This document shows, piece by piece, positions 36,902 to 46,000 of a stretch of DNA of 64,000 nt. The DNA comes from Microbulbifer aggregans (GTDB lineage Bacteria > Pseudomonadota > Gammaproteobacteria > Pseudomonadales > Cellvibrionaceae). Positions within the stretch are counted from its first letter, which is position 1. Every line of letters begins with the position of its first letter. The translations under genes and the position numbers were made by a program. The DNA is taken from positions 62,001 to 126,000 of the forward strand of contig NZ_JAIVKK010000006.1 of assembly GCF_020524005.1 (NCBI RefSeq). Direction: 5' to 3'. The notes beneath the pieces are model-generated. The model ran no database searches, was not told where the DNA came from, and saw only the letters and a program-made list of their open reading frames with translations.

Positions 36902-37676
36902 CATCCAGTTAAAGACGCCGCAGGAACAGGCGCTGATGCGCGAAGCCGGCCAACTTCTAAGCCAGGTCTTCGCCATGCTGGACGAATTCGTCGCGCCCGG
37001 TGTGACTACGATGGAAATTGACCGGCAGGTTGAGGACTTTATCGTCAACACCCTGAAGGCACGTCCGGCCAGCAAGGGACAGTACGACTATCCCTATAGT
37101 CTCAACACCTCCATTAACGAGGTCGTCTGTCACGGTATGCCCAGTGATAGCGGTATTCTCAACGACGGCGATATCGTCAACCTGGACATTACCCTGGAAA
37201 AGAACGGTTTTATCGCCGACTCCAGCAAAATGTACCTGGTGGGCGAGGTATCCCATACCGCCCGGAAGCTGGTGGACACTACCTATGAAGCCATGTGGCG
37301 GGGCATCGAATTGGTCCGCCCCGGCAGCACGCTGGGCGACATCGGCCACGCAATCCAGGCCCATGCCGAAGGCAACGGTTACAGCGTGGTACGCGAATAC
37401 TGCGGTCATGGTATCGGTCGCGAGATGCACGAGGCCCCGCAGGTATTGCACTACGGTCGCCGTGGCACCGGCCCGGTACTGTGCGAAGGTATGACCTTTA
37501 CCATTGAACCGATGATCAATCAGGGCGCGCGCAAAACGAAGGTCAAAAAAGATGGCTGGACCGTTGTCACCCGAGACAAAAAACTTTCCGCCCAGTGGGA
37601 GCATACAGTGCTGGTCACAGCCGATGGATATGAAGTACTTACGCTGAGAGCGGAAGAAAACAAGGGTACCAATTAG
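36894..37676 (+). CDS. map: Methionine aminopeptidase, type I
   Basis: Removes the initiator Met from nascent proteins. All five metal ligands of the pita-bread fold are visible: both Asp in LDITLEKNGFIADSSKMY, His in EYCGHGIGREMHEAPQV, Glu in TFTIEPMINQG and Glu in SAQWEHTVLVT. Length of 260 aa is normal for type Ia. The gene overlaps the ParD-like gene by 8 bp and is not next to rpsB/tsf, where the housekeeping map usually lies. It may therefore be a second, specialised copy. Confidence 0.93.
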   Translation: MNDIQLKTPQEQALMREAGQLLSQVFAMLDEFVAPGVTTMEIDRQVEDFIVNTLKARPASKGQYDYPYSLNTSINEVVCHGMPSDSGILNDGDIVNLDITLEKNGFIADSSKMYLVGEVSHTARKLVDTTYEAMWRGIELVRPGSTLGDIGHAIQAHAEGNGYSVVREYCGHGIGREMHEAPQVLHYGRRGTGPVLCEGMTFTIEPMINQGARKTKVKKDGWTVVTRDKKLSAQWEHTVLVTADGYEVLTLRAEENKGTN

Positions 37677-37878
37677 AAAATAGCCACGACCGTACCGACT
37701 TTTCCGCTTACCAGCACCAGAGAAACTGCGTAACATTGCGAAAAGCGCTGCGTTTTAGCAAGCATACCCGAAATTGGCCGACGAACTTGCGCAAAGGATC
37801 CGCGCAATCTGAAATTTATCGGCAAGAGTAGCTGTATCAGATTACCTATACCCGCAAACACAGAATAAGGAGATTACT

Positions 37879-38523
37879 GTGATTTTTTTTGGTTCCAAGG
37901 GGAAAACCGTTCCAGGTCAAATCATTGAGGGCATTGAATGTCCGAATTGTGAAAACCAAAAATTTCTCACCTTCGGTATCATCCGCTACTTCCACCTCTA
38001 TTGGATACCAACCTTCCCGACCTCCAGAAAGGCCGGTGTGGAGTGCACCCACTGCAAGCGCACATTAATCGGCAAAGAAGTTCCCAAAGATCTCGGAAAA
38101 ATTATAAAGTCCGAGGTATTCAACAAGAAAAACATTGCCCCGATGTTCTCCGGGACGATTCTGATTGCCTGCTTAATCCTGTTCCTCGCGGCTGCCGTGT
38201 CAACCAATGAATCTCAAGAATTCGCTTATATCGAACAGCCGGCGGTCAATGATCTCTACATCGTGCGACTTCCAGAAATATTCGAAGACGCGGATCCAGA
38301 CTTTCAATACGGCCTACTGAAGATCAGCCGCCTCGATGCCGGCCAGGCAGAACTCCAGGTCAGCAAAACGGGCTACAACCGAGTCAAAGGTGTCCGTAAA
38401 GATATTCGGAAACAGAGAACCGCGGATAACAGCTATTTTCAAGAGCAGCCGATTTATATCGACACGGCAAAACTGAAAGAAATGAAAGAATCAGGGGCCA
38501 TCTACGCAATCGAACGCATTTGA
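37879..38523 (+). CDS. Zinc-ribbon membrane protein
   Basis: 214 aa. Two Cys pairs (ECPNC and ECTHC) about 29 residues apart form an N-terminal zinc ribbon in the cytoplasm. One TM segment follows (FSGTILIACLILFLAAAVS), and the C-terminal 100 residues would lie outside, with an SH3-like feel (NDLYIVRLPEIFED; QYGLLKISRLDAGQAEL). GTG start at 37879 has AAGGAG at ideal spacing. Single gene, function unknown. Confidence 0.78.
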   Translation: MIFFGSKGKTVPGQIIEGIECPNCENQKFLTFGIIRYFHLYWIPTFPTSRKAGVECTHCKRTLIGKEVPKDLGKIIKSEVFNKKNIAPMFSGTILIACLILFLAAAVSTNESQEFAYIEQPAVNDLYIVRLPEIFEDADPDFQYGLLKISRLDAGQAELQVSKTGYNRVKGVRKDIRKQRTADNSYFQEQPIYIDTAKLKEMKESGAIYAIERI

Positions 38524-38578
38524 CCGTACCTGGGTTTAAGGGTTGGGTTTTACCCCCGACCTGAAAGCCCTCTTTCAG

Positions 38579-39838
38579 CTAACCGGTAAGCGGCGGCGCT
38601 TCCGAGCGCCCCGTTTTTTGGTCCCTCCGCGGCAACCGGCGGTATGTCAGATACATCACAAGCGCGCCAACCAGACTGGCAGCGCCGATGGCAAATACAC
38701 TGGCCAGCGCCGACAACCACTGCCCAAGCGCCCCCGCCCCAAGGCTACCCACCGAATCCCCCGACGCATCCTGCGCAGTCCAGATCGCATTTATTCGACC
38801 GAGGTAGTGATCCGGTGTTGCCTCCTGCACCAGACCGTACTGGAGCAGCGACGAAATCGAAACCAGATAGCCAAACATCGCCAACAACATCAGCGCCGGC
38901 ACAAAATGTGTGTTCAGCCCCAACAGCGCCAAGCTCGCAAATGCCCCCATAGCGACTCCCAACATAACCTTGCCCGGGCACCGTACATGACTCGCCCAGC
39001 CGCTCAGCAAGGCCCCCAGCGTAGCTCCCAGCGGCACAGCGGAATAAATCAGCCCCAACTCAAATGCACCGCCAGCAAATACCGCTTCCACCAACGCGGG
39101 AAACAACACCCGCACCCCGGTGGTCAACGTCACCAGCGTACCCACCACCACCACGCCGAGCACAACGCGATTGCGCAGCACAAATCCCACCCCATCAGCC
39201 AATGCCCGCAATGGATTCCTCGTGTCCATTGACGGCGGCTGCATTGCCGGCAGGCCCAGTAGCGGAATCAACGTCAATCCCGTCCCAAGTGCCGCCACCA
39301 GATAATTCCAGCCCACATGGCTCGCCGCAATAATCGCCCCGCCCACCGCCGGCGAAATCACCGTGGCCAGGCGCATCGACACCATACTCACCGCCCGCGC
39401 CTGCACCAAATGCTCACGGCCCACGATAAACGGCATCGCCGCCAACAGCGCCGTCACCCCCAACGCGCCAAAAAAACCATCCCACAGCGCCAGCGCATAA
39501 ATCGCCCACAACTGCGGCTCCGGCAACCAGGCATTCACCGCCAGCCCCACAAAACCGAACCCGCAGGTAGCGCGCGCAAATAAAATCAGCTTCTTGCGAT
39601 CGTACTGATCGGCAAGCACCCCCCCCCACAGCAATCCGACAAAAAGGCCGATGCCTTCGACGGCCGTCACCATTCCGACATGGACACTGTCGTTAGTGAG
39701 CTGGTACGTTTGCAGCGGAATCGCTACCGACAACATACCGAGGCCAAGCAGTGAAATAGTGCGCGCAATAAACACGTTTCTAAAATGACGGTTGGATTTC
39801 AGGATACTGAAATCCACAAAAATACTTTTCTTAGGCAT
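38579..39838 (-). CDS. entS: EntS-type siderophore exporter (MFS)
   Basis: Twelve-TM major facilitator that exports the finished catechol siderophore across the inner membrane. Similarity to E. coli EntS runs along the protein: GGVLADQYDRKKLILFARAT, ALWDGFFGALGVTALLAAMP, VSSLLQYG-like SISSLLQYGLVQEATPD and GRINAIWTAQDASGD. The ATG at 39838 (MPKKSIFVDFSILKSNRHFR) matches the EntS start; the longer frame would translate repeat copy 4. At 419 aa the size is as expected. Last gene of the siderophore locus, separated from entF by repeat copy 4. Confidence 0.93.
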   Translation of the reverse strand: MPKKSIFVDFSILKSNRHFRNVFIARTISLLGLGMLSVAIPLQTYQLTNDSVHVGMVTAVEGIGLFVGLLWGGVLADQYDRKKLILFARATCGFGFVGLAVNAWLPEPQLWAIYALALWDGFFGALGVTALLAAMPFIVGREHLVQARAVSMVSMRLATVISPAVGGAIIAASHVGWNYLVAALGTGLTLIPLLGLPAMQPPSMDTRNPLRALADGVGFVLRNRVVLGVVVVGTLVTLTTGVRVLFPALVEAVFAGGAFELGLIYSAVPLGATLGALLSGWASHVRCPGKVMLGVAMGAFASLALLGLNTHFVPALMLLAMFGYLVSISSLLQYGLVQEATPDHYLGRINAIWTAQDASGDSVGSLGAGALGQWLSALASVFAIGAASLVGALVMYLTYRRLPRRDQKTGRSEAPPLTG

Positions 39839-39861
39839 AACAAACTTAATCGTGAATTTTA

Positions 39862-40005
39862 TTACGAAGTAAAAATCTGGGACGCGAAGGCAGAGTGACA
39901 GGTACCCGTTTTCAAAAGCGTCGGCGACATGGACGTCGCCGACGCAGCGTACAGGGATGTATCCACAGCGGTTTTGAAAACGGTTATTTGGCGCCCTGCC
40001 GCCAC
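39862..40005 (+). repeat. Dispersed three-way-junction repeat, copy 4
   Basis: Plus-oriented copy of 144 bp filling the entF-entS spacer. Closing arms CCGTTTTCAAAA (39906-39917) and its complement (39972-39983) pair 12/12. The first core hairpin is GCGTCGGCGAC / GTCGCCGACGC (11 bp, perfect). The second is GTAC-AGGGAT-GTAT. The outer flanks TTACGAAGTAAAAATCTG and CCTGCCGCCAC match copy 5. Confidence 0.9.
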
Positions 40006-40021
40006 AAAATAAAAACAAGAC

Positions 40022-43000
40022 TTACGCACTCTCCGACAGCGCAGCCTCATCAGAACCGGCAACCTCGGCATTCAATATCAAGCGATTAATCAAAGGCCCA
40101 AGCGTCTCCAGCGAAGAAGGCGAGAGAATGTCATCGTGGGCACGATCAACCAGACGATGTACATCCAGCGCGCCCACCAGGGGCTTCCAGTCCCGCTCAG
40201 GATCGATGTACTCCGGCAACGACTGCTCCGCCGCAAACAACGTCACCCGCCCGTTATACATCGGCGTACGTGCACGAGATAACAACCGCACCGCATCCTG
40301 ATAATTCGCGAAAATCTGCTGCAAAATCGCCTCCTGCTCAGAACGCATCACCTCATCCTCGTCTTCAACGTTGTCACCACCGGCAAACGCGTCCTGTAAC
40401 AACCGCGTCTGCTCTTGTTCTGCGCCGACCGCCGCCTCCGCGCCCTGCGGATCATCCCAGTCGTGCACCTCCGCGGGGTAAGTATCCAGCAGCCCCAGGA
40501 ACGCAACCTCCTCGCCCAGGTCGCGCAGCGCCGCCGCTACCCCGTAAGCCACCGTGCCACCAAGGGAATACCCCAACAGGAAATAAGGCCCCACCGGCTG
40601 CACCCGCCGCACAACGTCCAACTGCCGCGCGATCAGCGACTCCATATCCGCACTGGTCGCAATCAACCCGCCCGGGCGCGGTGACTGCAACCCGATCACC
40701 GGGCGCTCCGAATTGATATATTGAGTGAGCACCGAGTACTGCCAGGCAAAACCGGAGCCCGGATAAAAGCAGATCAGCGGACGACCGCCACTGCCGGCGC
40801 GCAGCGGCAGCACCGCATCAAAACCCTCGCTGCCAAAATCACTCAACATCTCCGACAGCTTCAGGTTCGCCGCCAGCTGCGCCACCGTGGGCGCCGTGAT
40901 GATCTGGCCCACACTCACCGGCCGCTGCAACTCGCGGCGAACCTCCGCTGCGAGGCGCATCGCCAGCAGTGAGTGGCCACCTAGGGCAAAGAAATCGTCG
41001 TCGGCAAATACCTGCTCGCGCTGTAACAGCCGCGCAAAAATATCCGCGAGGCGCGACTCCACACCCCGCGCCGGCAAGCGTCCCGCGCGCGTGTCATCCG
41101 CTACCGCATCCGGCAGCGGCAGCGCGCGGCGGTCCAATTTGCCATTGGCACTGAGCGGAAATTCCTCCATCGCCACATAGGCCACCGGCACCATATGCGC
41201 CGGCAATCTTGTCGCGAGGCTTGCAGCAACCGCGGTGGTATCCAGCACCTTGTCTGCAGAGGGAATCAGGTAGGCCACCAGCTGGCGGCTGTCCATATTT
41301 GAATTTTCCGCCGCGCCCAGTGCCAGGTTCATTGCGCACACCACCGCGTTGGCAACGCCCGGCTCTGCCAGCAGCTGGGTTTCGATTTCCCCCAGTTCCA
41401 CCCGCAGGCCGCGGATCTTGATCTGGTCATCGGTGCGCCCCAGGTATTCGATATCGCCGCCGGGCAGCCAGCGCACCAGATCGCCGGTGCGGTACATACG
41501 CGCACCCGGTTTTGTTGCGTAGGGATCGGCAACGAAGCGTCCGGCAGTAAGCCCGGCGCGGCCGAGGTAGCCCAGCGCCAATTGCATGCCGCTCAGGTAC
41601 AGCTCTCCGATCGCACCCACTGGTACCTGGCGCAGGCAGTCGTCCAAAACCCGCAAGCGGGTATTCCATACGGGCTTGCCGATGGGAACGCCCGCGCCGG
41701 CACCCGCGAAATCACCACTGAGTGCGGGGAAATAACTCACATCCACCGCCGCCTCGGTGGGGCCATACAGGTTGTGCAACTGCGCATCGAAACGGTGAGA
41801 AAAGGCCCGGGTCTGGGCGCGGGTCAGCGCCTCGCCGCTGGCGAATACCAGGCGCAGACTGGAGCAACTCTTTTCGCCCACGCCAGTAAAGTGTTCAGTG
41901 AATAGCGCGAGCATGGACGGCACGAAGTGCAGGCAGGTCACGCCGAATTCGTCGATGGTGTCCGCCAGCTGTTGCGGATCCCGGTGCGCTTCCGGTTCCG
42001 CCATCACCAGGCGCGCGCCCACCATCAGCGGCCAGAAAAATTCCCACACGGAGACATCGAAGCTGCATGGGGTTTTTTGCAACACCACATCGTCGGTGGT
42101 CAGCCTATATTCCTGCTGCATCCACAGGATGCGGTTGACGATGGCGCGGTGGGAAACCAGCACACCCTTGGGGCGTCCTGTGGTACCGGAGGTGTAGATC
42201 AGGTAGGCCGGGTGATCCGGGGTTAGCAGCGGTGGAACAAAATCCCCGCTCGGTAACGGCGCACGCAAGCCGTCGAATACCAGCAATGGCGACGGCGACA
42301 ACTCCGCAAAGCGTGCGCACCGTTCTCCGTCGGTGATCAGCAATTGCGGCGCGGCATCTTCCAGCATGAAAGCGAGACGCTCATCCGGATAGCCAAGGTC
42401 CAGCGGCAAGTACGCCGCGCCGGCTTCGATCACCGCCATCAGCGCCAGGCTTAACCGCACCGAGCGCGGCAACGCCACCGCCACGATACCGCCGGGGCGC
42501 ACGCCGGCTTCGATCAACTCCCGCGCCAGCGTCTGCACTTGTGCGCGCACTTCGGAATACGTCAGGGCATCGCGTGCATCGGCGAGCGCCGGAGCGTCTG
42601 CGGTGTAGCGCGCCTGCGCGTGCAAAAAATCCCGCAGGTTGCGGGCGGGCAGCATCTGTTCGGTACGATTGACCCGCTCGATCAGCGCCTGCTCCGCTGC
42701 CGACAGCAGCGGGGTCTGATCCAGAATACGCTCTGGCGCTTCCAGCAAACCCAGCAACAGGTCGCGGGCGCGCTCGGCAATCCAGCTAGCGTCCGCCACC
42801 GCTCCGCGGTTTTCCACCAGCAGGGTCAGCTCGTCGCCGGGAATCACCAGCAGGGCCAGCGGATAGTGGCTGTAGCCGCGATTGTGGATATCGCCTACCA
42901 CCAGCGGCGCGCCATCGGTGCCAGTCATTTGCTGGTCCAGATAGCTGCTGTCGGGATAGTTCTCGACCACCAGCAGGGTATCGAATAGCTGGCCGCTACC

Positions 43001-46000
43001 GGCCAGTTGCTGGATTTCCACCAGGCCCAGGCCATCGTTTTCCAACAGTTCGCTGTGACGCCGCTGGATATCCGGCAATTGCGCCCACAAGCTGGCGCTG
43101 CGATCCAGCGCCACCCGCACCGGCAGGCTATTGAGGAACAGGCCCACCTGATCCTCGATGCCGGCGATGGCTGCGGTGCGTCCGGACACCGGCGTGCCGA
43201 AGACGATATCGCGGCGGCCGCTGATACCCGCAAGCAGTTGCGCCCACACCCCCTGCATAACCGCATTAAGCGTGAGACCGCGGGCGCGGATCTCGCGGTG
43301 CAAGCGCGCGGTTACGTCCGCCGGTAATTGCAGGGCAAATTCGGATACCGCGGCACCTTCCTCAGCCTGCTCAAACAGTACACAGGGCTGCACGCCATCA
43401 AGCACCCGCTGCCACAGGGCGCGGCTCTGCGCCTGATCCCGTGCGGCCAGCGCGCCCACCACCTGCGCATAGCCCACCGGCAAGGGCGGCAGAGTTGTAC
43501 GGTCGTCGCGATAGGCCGCTATCAGATCCCGCAACAATAGTGGCGTCGACCAACCGTCGATGACCAGGTGATGAGTCACCAGCAACAGCTGATAAGCGCG
43601 CGCCCCGGTGCGCACCAGCGTCGCCCCCAGCATGCCGCCAAAGCGATCCGCGGGATAAGTCTGGGCCAGCATCTCGCGCTCGAGTGCGACCAGTTGTTGC
43701 GCGCACTGATCCGCGGCCAAGCCGCTCAGATCCACACTGCGCCAGGGCCATTGCATGGCAGACTTCGGCGGCAGCAGGAAGCGCGGTTCGTCGCAACTCT
43801 CACTGTCAAACAGGCCGGCAAGCTGGGGGTAGCGCGTGAGCAGTGCATTTAACGCCCTCTGCAGGCGCGTCTCGTCGAGGGCACCGATAAGGCTCAGGCG
43901 GGTGAAGGCGTTGTAGGTGGAAGAATCCGCAGTACTGAAAGACGTGGCCTGTACGTGGAACAGCATCCCCTGCTGCAACGGCAGTACCGGCGCCACATCC
44001 AGAAAATCACCGTGACGGGCACGCAGGGTTTCCAGGTCCATGGCCGGGAGCGTCCAGCCCGCGGCGGTATCCTCGGGGGCAACCGATTGCAGTTGCGGCG
44101 CCAGTTGCCGTGGCGTGCGCAGGGCGAAAATCTGGCTGGGTTTCAGCAGGTAGCCCGCGTCTCTCAAACGTGTGCAGAGTACGATGGCCGTGATCGAATC
44201 ACCACCAAGAGCAAAGAAATCGTCCTCGGCGCCTATAGGCTTCGGCAGTTGCAGTACCGCCGCCGCCGCTTCACACAACAGCCGCTCGCGCGCATTGCGC
44301 GGCGGCTCGGCCGTATCCCCGCCGGGCTGAATACTGTCGCGCGCCAGCTGCAGCAGCGCGCGGCGATCCACCTTGCCGCTCATATTGCGAGGCAGTGTAT
44401 CCAGCACCAGTAGCAAGCCGGGCACCGCATACTCCGGCAACTGCGTGCGCAGCAGCGATTGGAGTTCGGCGGCGCGCGCGCGGCATTCACCAGCGCCAAC
44501 ACCGGGAATGGCACAGCAGCCGATCAAACGGTGGGAGTGATTCACTGGCTCGGCGATCACCACCGCGCTCTCGACCTGCGGCAGCAGCGACAGCGCATTT
44601 TCCACCTCCCCCAATTCCACCCGGTGGCCGCGCACTTTGACCTGGTCGTCGGTGCGGCCGAGGAATTCCAGCTGGCCCTCGCCATTCCAGCGCACCAGGT
44701 CGCCGGTGCGGTACATGCGCTGGCCCATGCCAGCACCGCGGGCAAACGGGTCGGCAACAAAGCGGCTGGCAGTGAGGCCGCCCCGCGCCAGGTAACCGCG
44801 GGCCAGGCCGGCGCCGCTCAGGTACAGCTCGCCGATCACGCCCGCCGGCACCGGCTGCAGTGTTGCATCCAACACATAGACCGATGTATTCCCCACCGGG
44901 CGCCCCACCACCGGCTGCGCGCTGTCGGCCACGGGCGCGCGCAGCGCATCCACGGTGAATTCGGTGGGGCCATACAGGTTTTGCGCGTCGAGGTCGCGTT
45001 GCACACGCTGCTGGTTGCGCAACTGCTGCCACAGCGACGCCGGCGCCGCCTCGCCGCCAATGGCGAGCAGCAGCGGCCGATGCTTACCGGGCGCAAACAG
45101 GCCACAGCTGATCATCTGCGCGAGTAGTGATGGCGGCAGGTCGAGGGCGTCGATGCGCCGCTGCTGAATCGCCTGCACCAGTCCCTGCGCGTCCCGCCGC
45201 AATTCTTCGTCGAATACCTGCAACTCCTGGCCCAACAACAGCCAGAAAAACTGCACCCAGGACGAGTCGAACGAAAAGGTGTGGGTGTGTGCAGCGCGCA
45301 GGCTGCGGCCGCGCTCTCTGTCTGCGAGCCGGGCAATCGCCGGCAAAAAATAACTCTCGCGGTGAGACTGGAACAGGTTCAGCAGCGCGCCCTGGGTATT
45401 CATCACTCCCTTGGGGCGGCCGGTGCTGCCGGAAGTGAAAATTACATAGGCGATGGTGTCGGCGGTGATCGGAGCAAAGCGCTCCTTTTGGGTGATCGGC
45501 GCTGGGGAAAAGTGTTCGAGTTCTGTTGCCAGTTGATCCAGATCCAGGCGCGGCACCTTTGCCAACGCACAATCCGGGGCCTGCGGAAGGCTGGCCGCAG
45601 TGTCGGACAACAACAATGCCGGCTGCGTGTCTTCGCACATGGCTGCGATACGCTCCGCCGGGTATTCCAGGTCAATGGGCAACAGGGTCGCGCCACTGTT
45701 CAGCACCGCAAAAATTGCCACCACCGATTCCAGTGAGCGCGGCGCCGCCAGTGCCACCACCTTGCCCGGCCCCATACCGCGGCCGATCAACAGGCGGGTG
45801 AGCCGGGCCACCGCCTGTTGCAGCCCGAGAAAATCCAAACTCCTATCGCCACGACCATCGCTATCGCCACCGGCAAACACCAGTGCCCGTGCGCGCGGGC
45901 GCTCCTCGGCCTGGAATGTCAGCCAGTCGGCAAGGGTGTATCGCGTACCGTCCAGACTAAAGCGCCGCGCCCGGGCCCAGTGGGCAATCTGCGTACGCTC

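Noticed and set aside
39839-40021. Fur box before entS
   Set aside because: The AT-rich stretch near 39841-39865 does not match the Fur consensus on either strand, and the spacer is taken up by repeat copy 4.
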